From JACCZX01 sp963801035 (lineage in GTDB: Bacteria > Pseudomonadota > Gammaproteobacteria > Burkholderiales > Burkholderiaceae_F), in contig CAWDDF010000009.1 of assembly GCA_963801035.1 (NCBI GenBank), positions 62,001 through 126,000 on the forward strand: a stretch of DNA of 64,000 nucleotides, in the 5' to 3' direction. The notes beneath the pieces are model-generated. The model did no database searches. It had not been told where the DNA came from and was given only the letters and a program-made list of their open reading frames with translations. Positions 40,915-49,195 of this stretch are shown here, piece after piece. Made by a program: the position numbers and the translations under genes. Positions within the stretch are counted from its first letter, which is position 1, and the number at the start of each line of letters is the position of its first letter.

Positions 40915-41959
40915 AGACGCTGGCGCTGCTGCGTGATGCTGTCGGTGTTCTGCGCGTCGTTGGGCGCAGAGCCACCGGCGGCTCGCCTCGCGGTCACGGC
41001 GCCTTCCGCGCCGTTGCCGCAGCGGCTCAGCGAGACGGGACTTTACGTCGCCGGACTCGCTGCGAGTGCGCGGCGACAACATCGCGTTCGCGCCGCAGTA
41101 CCCGTTGTGGTCGGACGGCACCAGCAAGCGCCGCTGGATTTATCTGCCGCCCGGCGCTTCTATCGATGCGTCGCACGTCGATGCGTGGGAATTTCCGGTC
41201 GGCACGCGTCTGTGGAAAGAATTCGGCTATGACCGCCGCGTCGAGACGCGCTACATCGAACGACTGGCGGACGGTTCATGGCGCTTCGCTGCGTACGTAT
41301 GGAACAAGGAAGGCACCGATGCAGTGCTTGCGGCGGAGGACGGTGCAGTGGTCCCGGTCAGCGCCGCCCCTGGCGGCCGCTACGTTGTTCCGTCGCGCAG
41401 CGATTGCCTGGCGTGTCATGAAGGTCCATCGGTTCCGGTGCTCGGCTTCAGCGCGCTGCAACTTTCAACAGATCGCGATCCGCTCGCGCCGCACGCAGAG
41501 GCTGCGCGTAACGATCATGCGAATTTGTCGAATCTTGTTGCGAGCGGAAGGCTGCGTAACTTGCCGCAGCGTTTCATTGAACAACCTCCGCGCATTGCGG
41601 CCACGTCGCCGACGGCGCGGGCGGCACTGGGCTACCTGCACGGCAACTGCGGCCACTGCCATAACGATGCAGGTGCGCTGACCGGACTGGAGCTCGTGCT
41701 CGCGCAGCAGGCCGACGGCGCCGCACAAAGCGCCGAGCGAACGATGCAGTCGTTACTCGGCCACTCGAGTCGCTTCCGCCCACAAGGCACCGACAGCGCA
41801 CAGCGTGTCGCGCGAGATGGCGGCACGCACATGCTGACGCTGCGCATGAAGACGAATAACACGCTGGCCCGGATGCCGCCGTTGGGCGTGCAGCAGGTCG
41901 ATGCCGAAGGCGTCGCGCTTATCGAGCGCTGGATCAACAAAGATCTTTCCAACCACTAG
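40911..41959 (+). pseudogene. Diheme c-type cytochrome (SO2930-like), two one-base frameshifts
   Basis: The GTG at 40911 overlaps the NmrA stop. Removing the C at 40932 gives a signal peptide MKTLALLVMLSVFCASLGA, and removing the G at 41047 joins LSETGLY to SPDSLRVRGDNIAFAPQYPLWSDG. The main frame then runs to 41959 with two heme-binding motifs, CLACH (in SDCLACHEG) and CGHCH (in GNCGHCHND). The family signature PQYPLWSDGTSKRRW and the late ARMPPLGVQQVDAEGVALIERWI fit SO2930-type periplasmic cytochromes. It should carry electrons between periplasmic redox partners. The next gene encodes a monoheme cytochrome nine bases downstream. Confidence 0.83.
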
Positions 41960-41967
41960 GAGTTTCT

Positions 41968-42570
41968 ATGAAACGCATTCCATTCGAATACGCGGTGCTC
42001 GCGATTTCCGTTGGCGTCACCTTCGCTGTGGCCGCGCCGGCGCGTGCACAGACATCGGCAGCTGCAGATTCCAAACGCATTGAAAGCAGCGCCGAGAAGC
42101 TTGCGCGCGGCAAGTATCTGGTGACGGTGGCAGGGTGCAACGACTGTCACACGCCGTGGGTGATGGGCCCGAAGGGTCCCGAGCCCGACATGACCCGCAT
42201 GCTGTCGGGCCATCCGGAAAGTGACAAGCTGCCGCCGCCGCCTGCGCCGCAAGGTCCGTGGATCGTGTCGGCTGCAGCGACCAACACCGCGTGGTCCGGC
42301 CCATGGGGAATCAGCTACACCGCCAACCTCACGCCCGATGCGGAGACCGGTCTCGGCAAATGGACGCAGCGCAACTTCACCGAGACGATTCGCACCGGTC
42401 GTCACATGGGACGCGGCCGGCAGATCCTGCCGCCGATGCCCATCCCGATGTACAAGAACTTCACTGATGCCGATCTGGAAGCGATCTTCAGTTTTCTGCA
42501 GACGATTCCTGCAGTAAAGAACCGCGTTCCCGAGCCGCTCCCGCCAACGCAGCCGGTCGCAGCGAAGTAG
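41968..42570 (+). CDS. Exported monoheme cytochrome c
   Basis: This 200-residue protein has a signal peptide (ending PARAQ) and one heme motif CNDCH in GKYLVTVAGCNDCHTPWV near residues 49-66. Methionine-rich ILPPMPIPMYKNFTDADLEAIFSFLQTIPAV near 150-180 supplies the likely axial Met and the C-terminal helix of a class I cytochrome c. The GISYTANLTPDAETGLGKWT segment is typical of cytochromes that serve periplasmic dehydrogenases. An AGGAG lies upstream. It belongs to the NmrA-cytochrome-cytochrome-MBL operon, where it may be the electron acceptor for the diheme protein. Confidence 0.9.
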   Translation: MKRIPFEYAVLAISVGVTFAVAAPARAQTSAAADSKRIESSAEKLARGKYLVTVAGCNDCHTPWVMGPKGPEPDMTRMLSGHPESDKLPPPPAPQGPWIVSAAATNTAWSGPWGISYTANLTPDAETGLGKWTQRNFTETIRTGRHMGRGRQILPPMPIPMYKNFTDADLEAIFSFLQTIPAVKNRVPEPLPPTQPVAAK

Positions 42571-42613
42571 CGGCACACAGCACATTCTCGTCAACAACAT
42601 TTCGGAGACTTCA

Positions 42614-43366
42614 ATGATTACCAATCCGCAGTCCGGCACCAACGTTCATGAGATTGCCGACGGCATCTACCGCATCAACACGCCGGTGTCTATTCCGGGC
42701 GGCCCCGGTCAGTTCAATTTCAACCAGTATCTGATCGTCGACGACGCGCCGCTTTTGTTTCACACCGGTCCGCGGCGGATGTTTCCGCTGGTACGCGAGG
42801 CGATGGCGCACGTGATGCCGGTCGAGCAATTGCGCTATGTGGCTTTCTCTCATTTCGAAGCCGACGAATGCGGCGCGCTGAACGAATGGCTCGCGGTCGC
42901 ACCGAGTGCGGAAACGGTTTGCGGGCAGATTGCCGCGATGGTGTCGGCGAACGATGTTGGAGACCGGCCGGCACGTGCACTCGCCGACGGCGAAGTGCTC
43001 ACACTGGGCAAGCACGCAGTCCGCTGGTTCGACACTCCGCACCTGCCGCACGGCTGGGACGCTGGACTGATGATGGAAACGTCCACGCGCACATTCCTGT
43101 GCGGTGACCTGTTCACGCAAGGCGGCTCCGGACAGATTCCGCTTACCGAATCCGACATCCTCGGTCCCAGCGAGGCGTTTCGCGGGCCGATGGATTACTA
43201 CTCGCATGCGCCTGATACGACTACGATTCTTGAGCGCCTCGCACGCGAACAGCCAACGACGCTCGCGTGCATGCATGGCAGTGCGTTCCGTGGTGACGGG
43301 GCGGCGTTGCTACGGGCACTCGCGCGAAGCTTGAGCGCGCGACCACAATTGCGGGCGGCGGCGTAG
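42614..43366 (+). CDS. MBL-fold metallohydrolase of the flavodiiron/ODP type
   Basis: This 250-residue protein has a metallo-beta-lactamase fold like the N-terminal half of flavodiiron proteins. The diiron-type ligand set is visible as SHFEADECGAL (H-x-E-x-D), a following His in TPHLPHGWDAG, Asp in FLCGDLFT and His in ACMHGSAF. The Glu in the first motif, in place of a second His, distinguishes the O2/NO-binding diiron group from hydrolytic zinc enzymes. There is no flavodoxin domain, so electrons would come from a separate partner. It ends the cytochrome operon, consistent with a redox role. The start has GGAGAC upstream. Confidence 0.87.
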   Translation: MITNPQSGTNVHEIADGIYRINTPVSIPGGPGQFNFNQYLIVDDAPLLFHTGPRRMFPLVREAMAHVMPVEQLRYVAFSHFEADECGALNEWLAVAPSAETVCGQIAAMVSANDVGDRPARALADGEVLTLGKHAVRWFDTPHLPHGWDAGLMMETSTRTFLCGDLFTQGGSGQIPLTESDILGPSEAFRGPMDYYSHAPDTTTILERLAREQPTTLACMHGSAFRGDGAALLRALARSLSARPQLRAAA

Positions 43367-43420
43367 AGCGCTCCCGGGCGTTACAGGGAGACGCGTTCTT
43401 ATTGCGCGGCGCGGTCGTCG

Positions 43421-44452
43421 CTAAGAAGCTTCGACCCCTTCCACGGTTTCGGGGGTCAGTAACAAACCGAGTTCCACGCCAAGGGTAAAGAGATCACCCG
43501 ACTCCAAACGGCCGCGGCTTTCCAGTTCCGCCGCGATGGCGCGAATCGCGTCTTCATGCGGTAGGAAGCACTCGGCGACAAAGCGCTCGTACATTTCAAA
43601 AACCTGCGTGGGCTGCATGCTGCCGAACATTTCGCGCGGCAGCCCTTCAAATAGCGCAATGTCATGGGCAGCACGCACCAGCGTCACATCGCGCGGCATT
43701 CCGCCAACGATCTGCTCGGCAACCAAGCCTCCCAAGGTAGTCAGTGAAAACCTGTCCAGGTCCTCGTGCTGAGGCTGATCGGTTTCCCTTTTGTCGGCGG
43801 GCTGCACATGACCGCCCAGCTCGAGGCAGATACCGATGGGCTCGAGCGTTGCCAGCTGTGGTACTTCGCCGGCCACCAAATACCCGGCGATGCAGCCGGC
43901 TTCACGCAAAGGTGTCGCATGATCAAGTGTCCGCAGCAGCTTGCGCGCCGCGAAGATTCGCTCGAATGAAATACCGGTCCACTTGGAAATCGCTGCATGC
44001 AGTTGAGGGCGGCTGGCTACCGGGTCGTAGGCAGCGAGCTTGGCGAGCCACACGTAATCAACCCTGCGCCCGCAATGAAGAATGTGAGCCAGGCTGCGAA
44101 TTCGGTCTCGTTCCCTGCCCAACACCTCAACCGCACGCGCAACGTCGTCCTGGTTTAACTCACCGACGCTCTGCCTCGCGACCCCAGGATCCAGACCTGC
44201 ATTGGTCAAAGCGACGAACTCGCACATATTGGCAAGCCGCGAAAGGTTCATCGACACGCCGATGGACAGTGATGCCTCAGTGGGCGTCACGCCGTCGGCC
44301 AGCGCGCCCAGAATGCGGGCAGCGGCGCCTTCTGCGGCAATCCACTGCATCTGCTCGACGGCACCGCGTGCGTTTGGTTTCTGCGATGCAGTGCGGCTCA
44401 GCTCCGTGGCGGTTAACGCCGCATCGAGCGCACTTTTGGTGATGTCAAGCAC
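43421..44452 (-). CDS. Unidentified cytoplasmic protein, 343 residues
   Basis: I do not recognise this protein. It is complete, soluble and mostly helical: MLDITKSALDAALTATELSRTASQ at the start, RILGALADGVTPTEASLSIGVSMNLSRLANMCEFV near 45-80, and KWTGISFERIFAARKLLRTLDHATPLREAGCIAGYL near 157-192. The C-terminus is acidic (LTPETVEGVEAS). There is no signal peptide, helix-turn-helix or catalytic motif that I can name. It converges on the MBL gene, with 54 bases between the stops, and is divergent from the PAS hybrid kinase. An inverted repeat (44533-44548) lies 80 bases upstream of its start. Confidence 0.75.
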   Translation of the reverse strand: MLDITKSALDAALTATELSRTASQKPNARGAVEQMQWIAAEGAAARILGALADGVTPTEASLSIGVSMNLSRLANMCEFVALTNAGLDPGVARQSVGELNQDDVARAVEVLGRERDRIRSLAHILHCGRRVDYVWLAKLAAYDPVASRPQLHAAISKWTGISFERIFAARKLLRTLDHATPLREAGCIAGYLVAGEVPQLATLEPIGICLELGGHVQPADKRETDQPQHEDLDRFSLTTLGGLVAEQIVGGMPRDVTLVRAAHDIALFEGLPREMFGSMQPTQVFEMYERFVAECFLPHEDAIRAIAAELESRGRLESGDLFTLGVELGLLLTPETVEGVEAS

Positions 44453-44787
44453 TTGCGGTAGTTCGTTTGGCCGGTTGCGGTGGGGCGCACTTTATGCTTG
44501 TGCACAAGATGTAGCAACAAAAACATACATTTCTACAACACGTTGTAGGTCGAACTTCAACCGGCGCCGCAAGTCGCAGCGAGCAGCGGCAACACTTGCG
44601 AGCAGCAGCACAGGTTGCCTTCGCCGGTGGGTCCGTCGGGTTAGAAAGGCAGCGGGCCGACTCGGTGCAATCCCTGACCGGCCCGCGTGAACCGGGCTCT
44701 CAATTTGCTCCCCCCCCCCGAGGCATGGCTCGAACCGAGCGCGCCTAGTTATAAGTTGCAGTCTTCAAAAAATGGGGCGCGAGCGTT
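44453..44787. other. Divergent control region, no gene
   Basis: This 335-base region separates the unidentified gene (minus) from the hybrid kinase (plus). It contains the CTACAAC/GTTGTAG inverted repeat and an uninterrupted tract of ten C bases at 44710-44719, about 70 bases before the kinase start. A frame at 44202-44690 crosses it but is an antisense artefact of the upstream gene. Confidence 0.5.
44533..44548. promoter_or_regulatory. Inverted repeat, possible operator
   Basis: CTACAAC and GTTGTAG are perfect 7-base arms around a two-base AC spacer. The position, 80 bases upstream of the divergent gene at 44452, and the AT-rich surroundings suggest a dimeric regulator site. The regulator is unknown. 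Confidence 0.4.
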
Positions 44788-46665
44788 GTGGATACATCTG
44801 AGCTGATCGGGCTCGCCGTCGAGCAGACGCGCGACTACGCGCTGTTTGTGCTTGACCCCAATGGAAACGTTCTCACCTGGAACACCGGCGCGCAGACCAT
44901 AAAGGGTTACAGGCCGGAGGAGATCCTTGGCCGCCACTTTTCCATCTTTTACACGCACGATGCTATCGAACGTGGTTGGCCGACCTACGAGCTGACTATC
45001 GCGGCTGCCGAAGGGCGCTTTGAAGACGAAGGGTGGCGCTTACGCAAAGACGGCTCGCGTTTTTGGGCCAACGTCATCATCACCGCCATTCGCGACCACG
45101 GCGGGAAGCTCGTCGGCTTTTCGAAGATCACACGTGACACCACCGAGCGCAAGGCGCATCAAGAGGCGCTTCAGCAGAGCGAAGAGCGCTTTCGTCTGCT
45201 TGTCGAAGGCGTTCAAGACTACGCAATTTTCATGCTGGATTCGCAGGGCCTTATTTCAAGTTGGAACACAGGCGCGCAACGCATCATCGGCTACACCGCG
45301 GCCGAGGTAATGGGAAGGCACTTCTCCTGCTTTTTTTCAGACGACGACATGCAAGCGCACAAGCCGTGGGAGGAGCTTGCGACTGCACGGCGTCATGGCC
45401 GCTTTGAGGGTGAAGGATGGCGGCTAAAAAAGGACGGCTCGCGTTTCTGGGCTCGATCCATTGTGACTGCGCTTCATGACTCGACCGGGCAATTGCGTGG
45501 CTTTGCCAAAGTCACGCAAGACTTGTCTGATCGTCGGCACATTCAGGCGCTCGAAGCGGCGGCCCGCAACGTCAACGAGTTCATCGCTGTGCTGGCTCAC
45601 GAAATTCGCAATCCACTGGCGCCGCTCCAGACGGCCGTACAGGTTATTGCGAACTCACCGAAAAGTGCGCCCGAGCGCGACCAGATGTACGAGGTCATTC
45701 GACGCCAGACCTCGCATCTGCGCCGTATCGCGGATGACATGCTGGACATAACCCGCGTCACGCGTGGAGAAATGGCGATCGAGCGCAAGCTCGTAGACCT
45801 ATCTGAAATCGCCAGTGAAGCCACGAAGGCAATCGCGCTCGATGAGGTCTGTAAGCAGCATCGGCTGGAGCTGAATCTTGCGACCGAGACATTACTCGTG
45901 GACGGCGATGCCCATCGCCTGTCGCAGCTGCTATCCAATCTTTTGACGAACGCGTGCAAGTACACGCCGCCTGGCGGTCGTATCTCTGTCAGTACACGAG
46001 CCGTCGGGGCAGACGCAGAAGTCGAAGTGAAGGACAGCGGTCGTGGCATCGAACGAGCTGCTTTGAACGATATTTTCGAGATGTTCGTGCAGCAAAGCCC
46101 GGTTATCGAACGGGTTGGTGCAGGTTTGGGGATAGGTCTCGCGCTGTCACGCAGAGTCGCGGAAATGCACGGTGGCGTCCTGGTGGCGGAAAGCGAAGGT
46201 CCGAATAAGGGAAGTGTGTTTACTTTCCGCATGCGCCGGGCCGCGCAGGTGAGTGCTGCACCACCCGGCATCGCGCCACACGTGAACCTTCCGGAACATC
46301 TGCGGATTCTTATCGTTGACGACAATCCCGACGCGGCCACGACGCTGAACATGCTGATGACCTCGTTCGGATATGAAACATGCGTGGTCGGCACCGGATT
46401 GGAAGCTTTGCAGAGCGTGGGTGTGTTTAAACCAAACGTGGTCTTGCTTGATATCGGCCTACCCGGTATCGATGGCTATGAAGTTGCGCGCCGGCTTCGT
46501 GCGATGAAGTCGAATCAGCGGATAAAGATCGTCGCAGTAACCGGCTGGGGACAGGAAGCAGATAAGCAGAAATCGCGTGCGGCCGGAATCGACGTGCACC
46601 TGATGAAACCCGTCGATGCTGCCGAGTTGCGGATTGCGTTAGCCGACAATGCAACATTGCATTGA
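44788..46665 (+). CDS. PAS-PAS hybrid histidine kinase with receiver domain
   Basis: This 625-residue soluble protein starts at GTG 44788. It has two tandem PAS domains with matching sequences: TRDYALFVLDPNGNVLTWNTGAQ (about 12-34) and VQDYAIFMLDSQGLISSWNTGAQ (about 144-166). Each is followed by GRHFS and GWRLRKDGSRFWA or its near copy, suggesting duplication. HisKA (FIAVLAHEIRNPLAPL), HATPase (NLLTNACKYT, DSGRGIE, GAGLGIGLALS) and a receiver domain with Asp in VVLLDIGLPGIDG and Lys in LMKPVDA complete it. There are no membrane segments or DNA-binding output, so phosphate must pass to a separate protein. The PAS domains could bind heme, flavin or small ligands. Confidence 0.93.
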   Translation: MDTSELIGLAVEQTRDYALFVLDPNGNVLTWNTGAQTIKGYRPEEILGRHFSIFYTHDAIERGWPTYELTIAAAEGRFEDEGWRLRKDGSRFWANVIITAIRDHGGKLVGFSKITRDTTERKAHQEALQQSEERFRLLVEGVQDYAIFMLDSQGLISSWNTGAQRIIGYTAAEVMGRHFSCFFSDDDMQAHKPWEELATARRHGRFEGEGWRLKKDGSRFWARSIVTALHDSTGQLRGFAKVTQDLSDRRHIQALEAAARNVNEFIAVLAHEIRNPLAPLQTAVQVIANSPKSAPERDQMYEVIRRQTSHLRRIADDMLDITRVTRGEMAIERKLVDLSEIASEATKAIALDEVCKQHRLELNLATETLLVDGDAHRLSQLLSNLLTNACKYTPPGGRISVSTRAVGADAEVEVKDSGRGIERAALNDIFEMFVQQSPVIERVGAGLGIGLALSRRVAEMHGGVLVAESEGPNKGSVFTFRMRRAAQVSAAPPGIAPHVNLPEHLRILIVDDNPDAATTLNMLMTSFGYETCVVGTGLEALQSVGVFKPNVVLLDIGLPGIDGYEVARRLRAMKSNQRIKIVAVTGWGQEADKQKSRAAGIDVHLMKPVDAAELRIALADNATLH

Positions 46666-46746
46666 GGCGCTCAGAGCTCAGAGTCACTCGCACATCGACT
46701 GAAGCCCTGAGCAGGCGCCAGTCGGACCGCCACAACCCCGCTCTAC

Positions 46747-47319
46747 TTATAGATTCAGCGGCGTTATCCGCGTGCCATCCAGGCTGATATTCGCCATCAA
46801 GCCTGCGTTGGTCAGCGCGAAGCCGATGACGGGCTGCTTCGCAGTCTCCGTATCGATCTGCGCGTTGGCGCCGATCTTGAGCAGCGCGACCGACGCGTCT
46901 ACGCCGGCGGTCCAGCCTGAGCTCGCTTCGAATTTCTTCAGCGCATCTTCGGTCATGAAGAGGTAAAAGATCGCCCGCGATTGCGCACCCGCCAGCAAGC
47001 CGGCCGATACCCCCGAAATGCTGTAGTAGCGGGCGCGGGCACCGGCTTTGCGCATCGCGCCGTCGCCATGTGTGCCACCGACGATAAAGCCTGCCGATAC
47101 GACGTTCGGAAATACCAGAGCTCCACGCGCGGAGGCGACCAGCTCGCGCGAGCCGCGCACTTGTCCATATAACTGCGACAGGGCCCGATCGACCTCTGCG
47201 TCGATCGCCTTGAGGCGCGCGACCGGATCAGCGGAACTTGGGGTCGATGTCGTGCAACTCGAAAAGAACGAAACCGCGGCGAATGACGTGCAGGCCGTAA
47301 GAAACACGCGCTTGTTCAT
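46747..47319 (-). CDS. SYLF-domain (Ysc84-like) lipoprotein
   Basis: The 190-residue protein starts with a lipoprotein signal (MNKRVFLTACTSFAAVSFFSSC, the Cys likely lipidated) and then a SYLF domain: ARGALVFPNVVSAGFIVGGTHGDGAM, a YYSISGVSAGLLAGAQSRAIFYLFM stretch and GANAQIDTETAKQPVIGFALTNAGLMANIS. SYLF domains bind phosphoinositides in eukaryotes; bacterial members are envelope-associated and often stress-linked, with no proven activity. It is divergent from the App1-like gene; the intervening region has an 8-base inverted repeat. Confidence 0.9.
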   Translation of the reverse strand: MNKRVFLTACTSFAAVSFFSSCTTSTPSSADPVARLKAIDAEVDRALSQLYGQVRGSRELVASARGALVFPNVVSAGFIVGGTHGDGAMRKAGARARYYSISGVSAGLLAGAQSRAIFYLFMTEDALKKFEASSGWTAGVDASVALLKIGANAQIDTETAKQPVIGFALTNAGLMANISLDGTRITPLNL

Positions 47320-47346
47320 GACCTCTCCCTTTGAAAAGCGTTACGC

Positions 47347-47388
47347 ACCAGAGCGCATAGGAAGTGTGGGTTTCGGACATGCTCTGGT
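47347..47388. promoter_or_regulatory. Inverted repeat in a divergent promoter region
   Basis: ACCAGAGC (47347-47354) and GCTCTGGT (47381-47388) are perfect inverted 8-base arms 26 bases apart, lying between the SYLF lipoprotein start (47319, minus) and the App1-like gene (plus). This could be a shared operator, but I cannot identify the regulator or promoter boxes. Confidence 0.35.
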
Positions 47389-47449
47389 GTCGGCTACCGG
47401 AACAAGAAAGCGTAAGCAAGCACCGGGCCTAGCAGACGGTAGGCGTGCG

Positions 47450-48643
47450 GTGCATCACGCCACCTCTGCTTTCCTCGTCTCGACGTCTTCCAGTGGTCGC
47501 GCGGCGCGTTCAACCGCAGAGCCGACGGCAGAGCGGCAGATAAACTTCTCCGCTGTGGGGTTGCCGCGCGTTCGTAGGTTGATGCTGATGCCGTACGGCG
47601 GCTACGCAAATGACAATCGACTGATCATTCGTGGCCGCGTGCTCCGCGAGCGCAAGGCGACTCAAGCGGAGCCCCATACGAGCGCCTGGCGCAACTTTGT
47701 CGCGCTTGTGCGGTTGCTGAACTCTGCGGAGGTGCCCGGTGCCAAGGTGTGCGCGCAATTCAGATCGCGTGAGTACGAGGCCGTCGCCGATCGCGAGGGC
47801 TACTTCGCATTCAACATCGATCTTGATCGCATGCTCGAGCGTGACGTCGAGATCGATCTGCGCTTGGTTGAGCCGCGCTCAGCGGACGGCGGGCCGGTCA
47901 TCGCGCGCGCGTCGATCTGCGTGCCGCCCGTCAGCGCTCGGTTTGGAGTCATCAGTGATATCGATGACACGATCGTCTGGACGCACGTCGGCAATCGTCG
48001 TCGCATGCTTTGGACCCTTGCGCGATCCAACGCAGCGACGCGCAAGCCGCTGATTGGAGTCGCCGCGCTGTATCGCGCGCTGCACGACGGTGTGGCGGGC
48101 GATGAAGGCAATCCGATCTTCTATGTTTCGAGCGGACCGTGGAATCTCCATCCGCCGCTGATCGATTTTCTGCGCATCAACGGCATTCCGCGCGGCCCAG
48201 TGTTCATGAAAGATTGGGGCAGGCACACGTTCTATCAGTGGCGCGACCACGGCACGCATAAGCTTGCGAGCATTCGTGAAATTATGACGGCGTTCGAACG
48301 TCTGCCCTTCGTACTCATTGGCGATAGCGGCGAGCACGATCCCGAGATCTACCGCGACGTCGTTCGCGAGTTTCCGGGACGCGTAGCTGCGATCTACATC
48401 CGCAGCGTGTCGGCAGCGCCCAGGCGTTGCGCGGAAGTTGGACGCATCGCAGATGAAGTGCGCGCAGCCGGCAGCAGTTTGCTGATGATCACCGATAGCG
48501 AGACCGCTGCGATCCACGAAGGGCGCGCCGGCCGCATCAATCCTGATCGCGTGCAGCAGGTGCGACTGGATGAGGAAGTAGAAAAACGATTGCCAGCGCC
48601 CGCCGTGGACACAGTGCCCGATACAGCAGTGCACGGCAAATAA
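47450..48643 (+). CDS. App1-like phosphatidate phosphatase (DUF2183)
   Basis: The protein ends with a DUF2183 domain. The catalytic DxDxT motif is in FGVISDIDDTIVWTHVGN, FYVSSGPWNLHPPLIDFL follows, then HKLASIREIM and VLIGDSGEHDPEIYRDVV, all typical of yeast App1 and bacterial relatives. These act as Mg-dependent phosphatidate phosphatases. A preceding beta domain opens with MPYGGYANDNRLIIRGRVL, matching the family PYRGYG start. The frame is open from 47048. I favour GTG 47450, which follows GGTAGG, but 47318, 47555 and 47581 are alternatives. Codons before 47555 look poorly conserved. Confidence 0.85.
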   Translation: MHHATSAFLVSTSSSGRAARSTAEPTAERQINFSAVGLPRVRRLMLMPYGGYANDNRLIIRGRVLRERKATQAEPHTSAWRNFVALVRLLNSAEVPGAKVCAQFRSREYEAVADREGYFAFNIDLDRMLERDVEIDLRLVEPRSADGGPVIARASICVPPVSARFGVISDIDDTIVWTHVGNRRRMLWTLARSNAATRKPLIGVAALYRALHDGVAGDEGNPIFYVSSGPWNLHPPLIDFLRINGIPRGPVFMKDWGRHTFYQWRDHGTHKLASIREIMTAFERLPFVLIGDSGEHDPEIYRDVVREFPGRVAAIYIRSVSAAPRRCAEVGRIADEVRAAGSSLLMITDSETAAIHEGRAGRINPDRVQQVRLDEEVEKRLPAPAVDTVPDTAVHGK

Positions 48644-48729
48644 CTGGACAAGGTCTTATATATAGAGTGAGACTGCTTGCTCGCGCCGTGGAACGGTGCA
48701 ATTGTTGATGTGAAAGGGTCGACCTGACA

Positions 48730-49158
48730 ATGAACCAGACTCATGAAGGCGGTTGCGCTTGTGGCGACGTTCGGTATCAGGTGCGGGGACCGGCGGAGAT
48801 TTGCCAGATCTGCCATTGCAGGTTTTGTCAACGCCGAGTGGGCAGCGCGTTCGCGACGGTCGCTTACTTCGACGAGCGCAACGTGGAGGTTACGCAGGGA
48901 AACCTAACGGAGTATGAACATCGCTCCGACGAGAGCGGCAGGTGGCTGAAAATGCAGTTCTGCTCTCGATGCGGAACGACGGTGACTCATACCGTGCAGA
49001 TGCGGCCGGGCCTGCGAGCGATCGCAGTCGCAACGTTCGATGATCCGGAGTGGCTTCCGATACAGCGACATATTTGGGTTCAGTCGAAGCGGTCCTGGGT
49101 TTCTATTCCCTCCGATATGGCGGTGTTTCCAAAGGGCGCGATGGCTGCTGCCCCGTGA
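48730..49158 (+). CDS. GFA/CENP-V-family zinc-binding protein
   Basis: This 142-residue protein belongs to the glutathione-dependent formaldehyde-activating (GFA) family. Zinc-binding cysteines are visible as GGCACGDV (Cys9, Cys11), CQICHCRFCQ (Cys25, 28, 30, 33) and QFCSRCGTT (about 80-83). The fold is complete and the length is normal. True Gfa activity on S-hydroxymethylglutathione has been shown for few members, so most are best called GFA-family. No formaldehyde dehydrogenase gene is nearby. Confidence 0.9.
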   Translation: MNQTHEGGCACGDVRYQVRGPAEICQICHCRFCQRRVGSAFATVAYFDERNVEVTQGNLTEYEHRSDESGRWLKMQFCSRCGTTVTHTVQMRPGLRAIAVATFDDPEWLPIQRHIWVQSKRSWVSIPSDMAVFPKGAMAAAP

Positions 49159-49195
49159 CGGTCACGCTTCCGAGTCAGGCTTTTCCTCGGTCTCA

